DNA of 64,000 bases from Cystobacter ferrugineus. Lineage in GTDB: Bacteria; Myxococcota; Myxococcia; Myxococcales; Myxococcaceae. The translations under genes were made by a program, and so were the position numbers. Position 1 is the stretch's first letter; each line of letters opens with the position of its first letter. Under the pieces are notes generated by a model. It saw nothing but the letters and a program-made list of their open reading frames with translations. It did not search any database and was not told the DNA's origin. The stretch spans positions 124,001 to 188,000 of the forward strand of contig NZ_MPIN01000002.1 of NCBI RefSeq assembly GCF_001887355.1. The letters are read 5' to 3'. Positions 1-10,665 of the stretch are shown here, one piece after another.

Positions 1-1
1 G

Positions 2-511
2 GACCGCCACTCAGACTGGTGCAAGGACAGCTACCTGGAGTCGCGTACGCCCCAGCAGGCGGCCACCTGGTGGCGGCTGTTCGAGGGCCTCAAGCGTCCC
101 GGAGACGCCACGCCCGTGCTCACCGAGGAAGACATCTTCTTCACCACGGCCAAGGCCGAGCCCTCCTCCCGGATGAGCGGCCGGGACGTGGGCTTCTCCA
201 CCCTGGTGCCCTGGTTCGTGGACACCACGGCGCTGCACTGGCGGCAGGTGCTCGAGCGGCCCGGCGTGACGGAGGCGGACTGGCTGTCCCTGGATCTCGA
301 CTGCTTCCAGCCCTCGCCCCAGCTCCGCGTGTGCGGAGGGTTGCTGCGCGAGCCCCGCTTCCACGCGATGATGGAGAAGGCGCGCGTGCGGGTGTTCGTG
401 CTCTCGCCCCAGTTCACCAATGGCGGGGACAAGATCGATCCGTGGACAATCCAGGGCAGCCGCTCCTCCTCGCTCCGGCTGCTGAACCTGTTGAGGCGGC
501 GTCCTTCATGA
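2..511 (+). CDS. Arginase-fold (UPF0489-like) protein, 5' truncated
   Basis: The reading frame is open at the left edge, so the N-terminus is missing and 169 residues are visible. Two motifs resemble the metal-binding signatures of the arginase/ureohydrolase fold. The first visible residues read DRHSDW, a match to the D-x-H-x-D box. Later SLDLDCFQP resembles S-x-D-x-D-x-x-D-P, with the last Asp replaced by Gln. This pattern is also expected of the arginase-like UPF0489 family, so the fold is a reasonable guess, but no substrate can be named. The stop codon overlaps the ATG of the ATPase gene downstream (ATGA), so the two are probably translationally coupled and act together. Confidence 0.6.
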   Translation, partial: DRHSDWCKDSYLESRTPQQAATWWRLFEGLKRPGDATPVLTEEDIFFTTAKAEPSSRMSGRDVGFSTLVPWFVDTTALHWRQVLERPGVTEADWLSLDLDCFQPSPQLRVCGGLLREPRFHAMMEKARVRVFVLSPQFTNGGDKIDPWTIQGSRSSSLRLLNLLRRRPS

Positions 512-1797
512 AGCTCACAGAGCTGCGCATCCACCAGTACCGGGACGTCGCACCGGGCGCCCACCTCGTCTTCGGCCCCTCGCTCAACCTGGTGCTCGGC
601 GAGAACGGCACCGGCCGCACGACGCTCCTGGATCTCCTCTCGCGCGTGCTCGCCTCGGACTTCTCCGGGCTCATCCGCGAGGAGTTCTCCCTGGAGTACG
701 CCTTCACCTTTCCCGGGATGACGCTCCAGGTGCGCGTGCGCAACACGCGCCCGGACTTCTCGCGGCCCAAGGACGCCGGACCCGAGCCCCAGGCGCTCGT
801 GCCGCGGCGCGAGCCCGTGGACGAGCCCACGCTCCAGCCCTTCATGGAGGTGACGCTCGAGCTCGACGCACCCGCCGCGCGGCTGGTGCTGCGAGCGGAT
901 GCCCAGGGCATGGCCTGGGAGGTGGACGGACGGTCCACCTACTCGCAGACCATGCACTGGTCGCTGTTGGATCGCACCGTCTGGGTGGTGCTCTTCCTGG
1001 GAGCCCAGCGGCTGGAGCCCGAATTCAAGGAGCGGCTCAAGGAGCTGTTGCGCCGCACCTTCCTGCTCGCCCCGGCGCGCTTCGACGAGGGGCTGGGGAC
1101 ATACGAGCGGATCGCCCAGGCGCACTACGGAATGGAGATGCGGGGCGAGGAGGTGTTCCCGCTCGGGCTGATGTCGCTGCCCACGTGGCTGCCCGGGGTG
1201 CTGCGCGAGCGCGCGGAACAGGCGCTGGCCACGGGCTTCATCGACATCCGCCATGACGAGCACGAGCGCAACTTCCTCGGCCGCTTCGTCACCCTGGCGG
1301 GCCTGGACGCGGGGCGCTTCCGCGTGGAGCTGCTGGACAAGCACAGCTACGAGGGCGGGGGACGGCTGGAGTTCGGCCACTTCGGCTTCGGCTTCACCCG
1401 GCGCGACGGCGCGGTGCTGTCCCGCGAGCACCTGGGCTACGGCCAGAAGCGGCTCCTGTCGCTCCTGTACTACCTGGACGTCAACGAGGACTTCCTCATC
1501 GCCGACGAGCTGGTCCATGCGCTGCATCCGCGCTGGGTCGAGGCCATCGTGCGCGAGCTGGGCGGCCGGCAGTCCTTCGTGACCAGCCAGAATCCGCTGC
1601 TCTTCGAGTACGTCCGCTTCGCGTCCGCGGACGAGGTGCGCGCCTCGCTCATCCACTGTGGCCTGGAGGTACACGAGGAGCGCGAGCGCAAGGTCTGGTC
1701 CAACCCCAGCGTGGACACCGCCGAGCGGCTCTTCGGCGACTACCGGCGGGGCGGCTCGCCGCTGGCGACCCTCTTGCGCATCCACGGGCTGTGGTGA
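508..1797 (+). CDS. AAA/RecF-like ATP-binding protein
   Basis: A 429-residue protein starting at the ATG that overlaps the upstream stop. The N-terminal MKLTELRIHQYRD followed by a P-loop is typical of SMC/RecF/OLD-like ATPases. The P-loop at residues 31-39 reads GENGTGRTT, so the canonical Lys is Arg. A signature-like GYGQKRLLSL precedes a Walker B element ending in D333-E334, and FVTSQNPLLFEYV follows, as in proteins that form a nucleotide-sandwich dimer. The middle third (about residues 80-300) is poorly conserved sequence that could form a coiled-coil or lid domain. Coupling to an arginase-fold gene suggests a two-protein system of unknown role. ATPase family membership is well supported; function is not. 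Confidence 0.85.
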   Translation: MKLTELRIHQYRDVAPGAHLVFGPSLNLVLGENGTGRTTLLDLLSRVLASDFSGLIREEFSLEYAFTFPGMTLQVRVRNTRPDFSRPKDAGPEPQALVPRREPVDEPTLQPFMEVTLELDAPAARLVLRADAQGMAWEVDGRSTYSQTMHWSLLDRTVWVVLFLGAQRLEPEFKERLKELLRRTFLLAPARFDEGLGTYERIAQAHYGMEMRGEEVFPLGLMSLPTWLPGVLRERAEQALATGFIDIRHDEHERNFLGRFVTLAGLDAGRFRVELLDKHSYEGGGRLEFGHFGFGFTRRDGAVLSREHLGYGQKRLLSLLYYLDVNEDFLIADELVHALHPRWVEAIVRELGGRQSFVTSQNPLLFEYVRFASADEVRASLIHCGLEVHEERERKVWSNPSVDTAERLFGDYRRGGSPLATLLRIHGLW

Positions 1798-1804
1798 GCC
1801 CGCG

Positions 1805-2683
1805 TCACGTCCGCGCGTCGCGCTCGCGCTCCAGCTCCGCGCGGAAGAAGGCGCTGTGGCGCGCGAGCGTCTCCATGTAGGGCCGCACGTCCTCGCGCGC
1901 CTCGGGAGAGAGCTGGGCGAAGGGCGTCACGTGCACGTCCGGCACGTAGCGGAAGGTGAGGTTGATGCGCCGGGTCTTGAAGTCCGGCATCTCGGGGGGC
2001 AGCACGTGGCCCGCGCGCGTGTCCACCCGCTGCACCCGGTGGAAGGTCTGCTCCTTCCAGCGCGCCCCGCCGAAGAGCTGCAAGGCCCCATCATCGAGCC
2101 ACTGCTCGAGCACCACCTCGTCGCGCTCGCCCGGGCGGCTGGAGGTGACGAACTGGATGAGCGCGCGCTCGCCCAGGGACAGCGAGGCCACGGGCCCGGG
2201 CTCGAAGTCCTTGTGCTCCCCCACCCGGGCGGTATCCACCCACTGCCCGTCCTCCAGGCGGCTGCCGTAGAAGTTCACCAGGCACGTGTTGAGGTGCCAG
2301 CCCTCGGGCATGTCCGGGCCGCGGAACATCCGGCGCGCGAGCTCCTCCACCTTCTTCACCTGCCGCTGGAGCACCGCCGGAAAGGGCTCCGCCTTCACGC
2401 AGCGGTTCTTCACGCCCTTGGGGGGCCGGTAGTAGTCGAGGCAGGCGAACTGCCAGTTGCCCAACCAGTACACCGGCCGCAACAGGCGCCGCTGGGACTG
2501 GCCCGGTGGCGGGGGGAAATGCTTGGAGTAGCGCTCCTCCCACAAGGGGTGTAGCTGGCCCAACCAGCCGAGGATGGCGGCGCGCTCGGCCGCGGGCAGG
2601 AAGCTCGCGTTGTAGTGGTGGCCCGGCGTGCGCTGACGGGCCTTGTGTGCCAGCGAGCGGCCGTAACGGGGGGGAGAAGCCAT
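1805..2683 (-). CDS. AlkB-like 2OG-Fe(II) oxygenase
   Basis: A 292-residue protein with the AlkB-type double-stranded beta-helix core. The iron triad is visible as H157-x-D159 in VGEHKDFEPGP and H215 in TFHRVQR, and the 2-oxoglutarate-binding end reads RRINLTFR (R239-R245). NTCLVNFY around 131-138 matches the substrate-lid and core strand of AlkB homologues. Family members use Fe(II) and 2-oxoglutarate to demethylate alkylated nucleic acid bases or other methylated substrates; which substrate applies here cannot be read from the sequence. It is convergent with the ATPase gene, with only 7 bp between the stops, and is not in an obvious operon. Confidence 0.85.
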   Translation of the reverse strand: MASPPRYGRSLAHKARQRTPGHHYNASFLPAAERAAILGWLGQLHPLWEERYSKHFPPPPGQSQRRLLRPVYWLGNWQFACLDYYRPPKGVKNRCVKAEPFPAVLQRQVKKVEELARRMFRGPDMPEGWHLNTCLVNFYGSRLEDGQWVDTARVGEHKDFEPGPVASLSLGERALIQFVTSSRPGERDEVVLEQWLDDGALQLFGGARWKEQTFHRVQRVDTRAGHVLPPEMPDFKTRRINLTFRYVPDVHVTPFAQLSPEAREDVRPYMETLARHSAFFRAELERERDART

Positions 2684-2709
2684 GAGACTCCTCCCCTACC
2701 ACACGGCGC

Positions 2710-3351
2710 CTAGTGTTTGGCCTCCACGACGAAGTGCTCGCGCACCTGGCGCGTGTCCGAGGCGTGCGAGACGCGGAACTCGTACCGGCCCGGCTTGTCG
2801 ATGCGCACGCGCAGCGGCGTGGCCTCCGCTCCGGTGCCCGCGGTGAACTGGTGGATGCAGCGACCCGCGTCACACCCCACCAGCCGCGCCGAGGGCAGTC
2901 CATCCGCGTGCAGGTGGAGGTTCAGCTCTTCCGGAGCCTCCAGGTGGACGGTGGCCGGCTCACCCGAGTGCACCCCATGCGTCCAGGGCAGCTCCAGCCA
3001 CCCGGGGCTCTCCCGGGACAACTGGAAGGAGACATGGCGCAGCGGCATGGTCTCGCTGAGCACCTCCGAGTCCCCCGTCCAGTCGTCCGCCCGCACCGCC
3101 AGGAGGATGACCGAGGTGACCAGGGCCAGACCCATCACCTTGCGGGTGACGCTGTGCTCCAACCAGGCCAGACGCTGCTGACGCTCCGGGGGCCTGGACC
3201 GCGCGGGAGGCGTCCCCGACGCGGCCGCCTGGAGCGCGCGCTGGATGCGATTCTCGAGGTGCGCGGATGGCCGCTCTTCGCGAAACGCCTCCAGGGCCCG
3301 GACGGCCTCCCCCGGCAAGGGGGGCAAGGACTTGTCATCGGGAGCGCTCAT
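2710..3351 (-). CDS. Putative membrane anti-sigma factor
   Basis: A 213-residue protein whose start codon overlaps the stop of the sigma-factor gene upstream (ATGA), the classic arrangement of an ECF sigma/anti-sigma pair. The N-terminal 70 residues are charged and helical and would lie in the cytoplasm. One transmembrane segment is predicted at about residues 71-86 (KVMGLALVTSVILLAV). The C-terminal 125 residues would be periplasmic and look beta-rich, ending in RVRIDKPGRYEFRVS, similar to a small sensor domain. No zinc-binding anti-sigma motif (HxxxCxxC) is present. The assignment rests on gene order and topology rather than on a recognised domain. Confidence 0.6.
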   Translation of the reverse strand: MSAPDDKSLPPLPGEAVRALEAFREERPSAHLENRIQRALQAAASGTPPARSRPPERQQRLAWLEHSVTRKVMGLALVTSVILLAVRADDWTGDSEVLSETMPLRHVSFQLSRESPGWLELPWTHGVHSGEPATVHLEAPEELNLHLHADGLPSARLVGCDAGRCIHQFTAGTGAEATPLRVRIDKPGRYEFRVSHASDTRQVREHFVVEAKH

Positions 3352-3941
3352 GAACGACCTCCTGCGTTGACGGCGGCCGGGGGCTGGGCGAGTCGCGCCT
3401 TGAAGGCGGCGCCAAGCTGGGCACGTCCCCGGAAATGACGGCTCTTCACGGTCCCCACCGGAATCCCAAGCGCCGCGGACACCTCTTCGTACCCCAGCTC
3501 CTCCACATCACAGAGCAACACCACCAGACGAAACTTCTCGGGCAGGGCATGCAGGCAGCGCAACATCAGCTCGGCCTCCTCGCTGCCGCACACCCGGGCT
3601 TCCGGATCCTTCTGCTCCACCCCACCGGTGAAGAGCGAGCCCAGCACCGACGAGGCCCCCTCCAGCACCGAGTCCAACAATGACCGGCGCCGGGCAGCCG
3701 CGCGCCGCGTTTCGATGAACTGGTTGCGAACGATTCCACACAGCCAGCCAAACAAGGACCCCCTCTCCTGGTAGCTCTCCCGATGGACGTAGGCCCGGAC
3801 CAGGGCGTCTTGCAGCAAGTCCTCCGCCTCCTGCTTGTCCCGGCACAGCGCCAGGCAGAACCGGTGAAGACGCGGCAGCAGCGGCTGGAGCTCCGCCTCG
3901 AAATGCCCCGCGCCCCCCGCGCCCTCCACCCCGCCGCTCAT
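3348..3941 (-). CDS. ECF-type RNA polymerase sigma factor
   Basis: A 197-residue sigma-70 family protein. Region 2 is clear in FCLALCRDKQEAEDLLQDALVRA and the following WLCGIVRNQFIETRR. Region 4 carries the helix-turn-helix ELGYEEVSAALGIPVGTVKSR. There is no region 1.1 or 3, as expected for an ECF factor. I chose the ATG at 3941 because the extension to 4061 adds residues unlike the family and a purine-rich GGGCGGGG lies just before 3941. It is cotranscribed with the overlapping putative anti-sigma gene and diverges from the SulP-DabA operon, so it could regulate that operon or itself; this is inference from position. Confidence 0.88.
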   Translation of the reverse strand: MSGGVEGAGGAGHFEAELQPLLPRLHRFCLALCRDKQEAEDLLQDALVRAYVHRESYQERGSLFGWLCGIVRNQFIETRRAAARRRSLLDSVLEGASSVLGSLFTGGVEQKDPEARVCGSEEAELMLRCLHALPEKFRLVVLLCDVEELGYEEVSAALGIPVGTVKSRHFRGRAQLGAAFKARLAQPPAAVNAGGRS

Positions 3942-4265
3942 CGCCGCCCCGCCCAGGACGGACCCCGCCCCACGCTCCCCCACGTGCGGTGGTCTGCTGC
4001 ACTCCACGTCGCGACACTGTCCATAAAGATGGAACGACTCACACGCGGGTTCCCGAAACACGTCAATTGGATTCCACTCTATTTCTCTTCCCCGGGCACG
4101 GGACTTGATTTACCCTCAAGCATTTCGGCCCCAAACGTAGAAGAACCGTGGGGGGAGAAAAAATCGCCGGGAACCCGGAGGTGAATCGTTCCGTCCCTGC
4201 CTTTCGTGAAGCACGCGCCGCGTCAAGAACGCCGCGAGCCCGTGCGCCTCAAGAGGATGGAACCC
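3942..4265. promoter_or_regulatory. Divergent spacer between ECF sigma gene and SulP-DAB operon
   Basis: 324 bp between two divergent start codons, so promoters for both units should lie here. The stretch around 4060-4140 is noticeably more AT-rich than its surroundings. On the minus strand GGAAC and a GTCG element occur near 4050, reminiscent of ECF promoter elements, but their spacing is shorter than usual, so I do not call a promoter position. No convincing hairpin or riboswitch was seen. Confidence 0.4.
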
Positions 4266-5912
4266 ATGCAGCCTCAGCCTTCCGGTACTCCCCCCCAGGC
4301 CGCGCCCGAGAGCGCGTCGACCTGGAAGAGTGACATCGTCTCCGGCTTTCTCGTGTTCCTCATCGCGCTGCCGCTGTGCCTGGGCATCGCGATGGCCAGT
4401 GGTTTCCCGCCGGTGGCGGGCATCCTGACGGCGGTGGTGGGCGGAGTGGTGTCCTCGTGGCTGGGCAGCGCGCGGCTCACCATCAAGGGGCCCGCCGCGG
4501 GGCTCATCGTCATCGCGCTCGGCGCGGTGACGGAGCTGGGTGGAGGCGACGGAGTGGTGGGCTACCGCCGGGCGCTGGCCACCATCGTGGTGGCCGCGGC
4601 GGTGCAGATCGTCTTCGCGCTCCTGCGCGCCGGGACGCTGGGGGACTTCTTCCCCTCGTCGGTGGTGCACGGAATGCTCGCGGCCATCGGCATCATCATC
4701 TGCTCCAAGCAGGCCCACGTCCTCCTGGGCGTGGCGCCCGAGGCCAAGGAGCCGCTGCACCTGCTGGCGGAGATTCCCCGGAGCGTGACGAAGCTCAACC
4801 CGGAGATCGCCTTCATCGGAGTGATGAGCCTCATCATCCTCTTTGGCCACGCGGCGTTGGCCAGGCGCGTGGCGGCGCTGCGGCGTGTCCCCGCGCCCCT
4901 GCTGGCGCTGCTGTTCGCGGTGCCCATGGGCCTCTATTTCGACCTGGACCACGAGCACACCTTCACCTTCTCGCACAGCCTCTTCACGGTGGGCCCCAGG
5001 TTCCTCGTGAACCTGCCGAGCAACCTCCTGTCGGCCATCACCCTGCCGGACTTCTCCGTCGTCTTCAGCGCGACGTCCATCAAGTACATCGTCATGTTCG
5101 CGCTGGTGGGCAGCATCGAGTCGCTGCTGACGGCCAAGGCCATGGACATGATGGATCCGGAGAAGCGCCGCTCGGATCTCGACAAGGATCTGCTCGCCAC
5201 GGGCGTGGGCAACTTCATCGCCGGCATGCTGGGTGGCCTGCCGATGATCTCCGAGGTGGTGCGCAGCTCGGCCAACATCGGCTACGGGGCCAGGAGCCGG
5301 CTGTCCAACTTCTTCCACGGCCTGTTCCTGCTGCTCTTCGTGGCGTTCGTGCCCATGCTCATCCACCGGATTCCGCTCGCCGCCCTGGCCGCCATGCTCA
5401 TCTTCGCGGGCGTGCGGCTGGCGTCGCCCAAGGAGTTCGTGAACACCTTCCGCATCGGGCCCGAGCAGTTCGTCATCTTCACCTTCACCATCGGCGTGAC
5501 GCTCGCCACGGATCTGCTGGTGGGCGTGGCCGCGGGCATCGCCCTCAAGATGGTGGTGCACCTCATCAACGGCGCGCCGTTCGCCGGCCTCTTCAAGCCG
5601 CAGATCGAGGAGCACACCGAGGCGGGTCAGGTGGTGCTGCGCGTGCGCCAGGCGGCCGTCTTCACCAACTTCCTCAAGCTCAAGAAGCAGCTCGCGCGCC
5701 ATGCCCACGCGCACCACGTGGAGGTCGATCTGACGGACGCCCGCCTGGTGGACCACACCGTCATGGAGCGGCTGCACGAGCTGGAAGGCGAGTTCTCCCG
5801 CCAGGGCCGCCACCTGCACGTGCGCGGGCTCGAGCAACACCGCAGCCTCTCCGCGCATCCTCACTCCGCGCGCAAGAAGTCCGCGAAGTCGCCCCTGCCC
5901 CTTCGCTCCTGA
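4266..5912 (+). CDS. SulP family anion permease with STAS-like tail
   Basis: A 548-residue polytopic membrane protein. The first helix contains SGFLVFLIALPLCLGIAMASGFPPVAG, the typical SulP N-terminus, followed by about ten to twelve more hydrophobic segments up to roughly residue 450. The last 90 residues (HHVEVDLTDARLVDHTVMERL) resemble a STAS domain. The start at 4266 is preferred because AGAGG lies nine bases upstream; earlier in-frame starts at 4206 and 4257 have poorer sites. SulP members carry bicarbonate, sulfate or other anions. Thirty-three bases separate it from dabA, and linkage to DAB genes makes bicarbonate the most likely substrate, though this is inference. Confidence 0.9.
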   Translation: MQPQPSGTPPQAAPESASTWKSDIVSGFLVFLIALPLCLGIAMASGFPPVAGILTAVVGGVVSSWLGSARLTIKGPAAGLIVIALGAVTELGGGDGVVGYRRALATIVVAAAVQIVFALLRAGTLGDFFPSSVVHGMLAAIGIIICSKQAHVLLGVAPEAKEPLHLLAEIPRSVTKLNPEIAFIGVMSLIILFGHAALARRVAALRRVPAPLLALLFAVPMGLYFDLDHEHTFTFSHSLFTVGPRFLVNLPSNLLSAITLPDFSVVFSATSIKYIVMFALVGSIESLLTAKAMDMMDPEKRRSDLDKDLLATGVGNFIAGMLGGLPMISEVVRSSANIGYGARSRLSNFFHGLFLLLFVAFVPMLIHRIPLAALAAMLIFAGVRLASPKEFVNTFRIGPEQFVIFTFTIGVTLATDLLVGVAAGIALKMVVHLINGAPFAGLFKPQIEEHTEAGQVVLRVRQAAVFTNFLKLKKQLARHAHAHHVEVDLTDARLVDHTVMERLHELEGEFSRQGRHLHVRGLEQHRSLSAHPHSARKKSAKSPLPLRS

Positions 5913-5945
5913 GCGCCTGAACCTCTTCCCGTCTGGATTACGACC

Positions 5946-8900
5946 ATGAGCCACTCCCCCTCGACCGACCGCGGACAACACCTGAGTGAGGTGTTGGAGC
6001 ACGCGGGCCACCTGTTGCCGGCGCAGGGACCCATCGGCGTGTTCGTGCACCACAACACGCTGCACGCCTTCCAGCACCTGCCCTTCCACGAGGCGCTGGC
6101 CGCCGCGAGCGCCACGTTCGAGACGGAGACCTACCTCCCAGAATCGCGCTACCGCGAGCTGTACCGTCGCGGGCGCATCACCGACGCGGACCTCAAAGCA
6201 GTGCTCGCTGAGCGGGAGCAGGGAGAGAGGCAGGAGGAGATGGTGCCGGCCTCGCTGTCGCGCCTGGACCTGGAGCTGCTCGCCCTGCTCCACCCGCCTC
6301 CGGTGGAGACGACCGCCTCGCTGCGCTGGCGGATGAGCGAGCTGTCGGCGAACTCCTCGCTCCGGCCAGATGTGCCGGCGGCCGCACGTGAACTGTTCCT
6401 GCGGCGCTCCACCGAGGGCATCCGCGGATGGCTGGACCGGGTGGGCCGGGACTGGACGATGACCGATCTGGCCATGGCCCTGCTCGAGCCCACGCTGAAC
6501 AACGCCGTGCGCGCCGCCGCCGAGCCGCGTCGGGCCCTGTCCCAGGAGACCGCCCTGCGCCGCCTGGGCATCCCCTCCGCCCGGGCCGAGGCCTATGTCG
6601 CGCAGGTGCGCGCCCGGCTGCTCGGCGCGACGACGACCCTGTCCGTGGAGGGTTGGTTGGGCGCCGAGGTGGCGCTCGCCCAGGAGTCCCTGGCCACGGC
6701 CTTCGGGGGTGATGGCTCCCTGCCCTCGCTCAAGGAGCACCTGGAGCGGCACCCCGAGCGCTTCGCGGTGAGGGCGCTCTGGGCCGCCTGCCGCACGCCC
6801 CTGCTCCCGGTTCCGGACTCGCGCGAGAAGGCCGAGCCCGGAGGGGTGCGCAGCCACCGTGAGATGCTGCGGCTGGCCACCGGCGAGGACATCAACGAGC
6901 TGGTCAATCCCCGGCTCATCCGCATCTGCTCGGCGTTCCTCGATGAGGGCCAGTCCCACTGGAGCCTGCCGGAGCGCGAGTCGGGGCTGTACGCTGCCTG
7001 GCGCGCGATGAAGCTCACCGGCATGGGGGTGCTGCCCGAGTGGCTGGAGGATCTCGAGGTGGACTTGAGGCGGGCCGCCGCCCAGGGCCTGTCGGCCCGG
7101 GACGTGGTGCTCGCCGCGCTCGACGAGCTGGGTGTGCCCGAGGCCCAGTGGGAGCCCTATATCACCCGCGTGCTGCTCGCGCTGCCGGGCTGGGCCGGGA
7201 TGATCCACCGGCTGGAGCACAACCCGGCGGATCGGCCCGCGGGCTCGCCTCCGGCCCACCTCATCGACTTCCTCGCCGTGCGTCTCACCCTGGAGCGTCA
7301 CGCCCTGCGCACCGTGGCCCGGCGCCGGCTGGACTACCAGGGGCCGCTCTCCGGGCTCATGGCCCGCGCACACGACGCCGCCGCGCACCAGCCCGCGGCC
7401 CTGGAACGCCCGCCCGAGGAGGGAAGCTGGCGGCTCTTCCAGCTCATGCAGGTGGCGGGGTTGTCGGCCCTGGAGGTGACGGACTTCCCGCTCGCCCGGC
7501 GCCAGGCCCTGCTCGCGTGGCTGGAGGCTTTCGACGCACAGACGCGCCGCCGCGTGTGGCACGAGGCCTACGAGCACCACTACCGCATGGACATCCTCCA
7601 GGCGCTCGCGCAGAACCGGCTCCGCCCCGAGCCGGAGCGCACGGTGGAGGATCCGCGCTTCCAGCTCGTCTTCTGCATAGATGACCGCGAGGAGTCCTTC
7701 CGCCGGCACTTCGAGGAGCAGAGCCCGCGACATGACACGTTCGGCATCGCCGGCTTCTTCGGCGTGGCCATGGACTACCGCGGCCTGGACGACGCGGGCC
7801 TCGCCGCCCTGTGCCCCGTGGTGGTCACCCCGGCGCACATCGTGGAGGAGCGGGCCCACCCGGATCACGACCACCTGGCCGAGTCCCGCTCGCGGCTGCG
7901 TGCCCTCTGGGCCCGCGTCGACCACTGGCTGCACGGCAGCTCGCACGCGCTCGAGTTCAGCTGGCTGCTCATGCCCCTGCTGGGACTCTTCTCCGCGCTG
8001 CTGCTGCCCCTGCAGATCTTCGCCCCGCGCCGGGTGAGCCTGATGCGCCAGGCGCTCGCCCAGCGGCTGCTGCCCACGCCCCGCACGCGGCTCACCAGCC
8101 TGAGAGATGAGGCGGCGGAGCAGCTCGCCCACCCCAAGCCCCTGGGCTTCACCGTCGCCGAGAAGGCGGCGCGCGTGGCCTCGTCGCTGGAGAACCTGGG
8201 GCTGGTGGACGACTTCGCGCCGCTCGTGGTGGTGCTGGGCCATGGTGCCATCAGCGTCAACAACCCGCACCAGTCCGCCTACGACTGCGGTGCCTGCGGC
8301 GGCCGTCACGGCGGCCCCAATGCGCGCCTCTTCTCGGAGATGGCCAACCAGCCCGAGGTGCGCGCGCTCTTGCGCGAGCGCGGCATCCACATCCCCGACA
8401 CCACGTGGTTCATTGGCGGCCTGCACAACACCACCACCGATGAGATCGTGCTCTACGACACGGAGGCGGTGCCCGAGGCCCTGCTCGGTGAGCTGGCCGC
8501 CCTCGAGGAGTCCCTGGACAGCGCGCGCACCCTGTCGGCGCACGAGCGTTGCCGGCGCTTCGAGTCCGCGCCCCTGAGCCTGTCCCCCGCAGCGGCCCTG
8601 CGGCACGTGGAGGAGCGCGCGGCGGACCTGAGCCAGGCGCGTCCCGAACTGGGCCACGTCACCAACGCCGCGTGCATCGTGGGCCGCCGCGCCCTCACCC
8701 GGGGCCTGTTCCTGGACCGGCGCGCCTTCCTCGTCTCGTATGACCCCACGAAGGATCCCTCGGGCGCCATCGCCGAGCGCATCCTCGCCGCGGCGGGCCC
8801 CGTGGGCGCGGGCATCAACCTGGAGTACTACTTCTCCTGCATCGACAATGACCGCTACGGGTCCGGCACCAAGCTGCCCCACAACCTCACCAGCCTGCTC

Positions 8901-9255
8901 GGGGTGATGGACGGCGTGGAGAGCGACCTGCGCACGGGCCTGCCCCGGCAGATGATTGAAATCCACGAGCCGGTGCGGCTGCTCGTCGTCGTGGAGGCCA
9001 GCGTCGAGGTGCTCGCGGGCATCTACGAGCGTCAGCCCATCCTGCGCGAGCTCATTGGCAATGAATGGGTCCAGCTCGTGAGCGTGGACCCGGTCACCGG
9101 CGCGCAGATGCGCTTCACGCCCCGGGGCTTCCAACCTGTCACCCCGCCGCCGGCGCCCCTGCCGGTGGTGGCCTCCTCGCCGGAGTGGTATCGCGGTCAG
9201 CGCGACTTCCTGCCTCCGGCGCTGATCGACGCTTCCCAGAAGAAAGAGTCCGTCC

Positions 9256-9269
<14 letters not shown>
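5946..9269 (+). CDS. dabA: Inorganic carbon transporter subunit DabA (DUF2309)
   Basis: An 1107-residue protein of the DabA/DUF2309 family, the cytoplasmic beta-carbonic-anhydrase-like subunit that, with a membrane partner, drives vectorial hydration of CO2 to bicarbonate. The expected zinc ligands are visible: C577 and D579 in LVFCIDDREESF, then H766 and C781 in GHGAISVNNPHQSAYDCGACGG. The Cys-x-Asp and His-x14-Cys spacings match the characterised family members. The length is somewhat greater than the usual 800-1000 residues. Its 3' end overlaps the next gene by 14 bp, implying coupled translation of the two DAB subunits. The upstream SulP permease is part of the same operon. Confidence 0.93.

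Positions 9270-10664
<1,395 letters not shown>

Positions 10665-10665
<1 letters not shown>

Noticed and set aside
4050-4140. ECF promoter candidate upstream of the sigma gene
   Set aside because: GGAAC and GTCG elements are present on the minus strand, but their spacing is shorter than typical; not called as a promoter.
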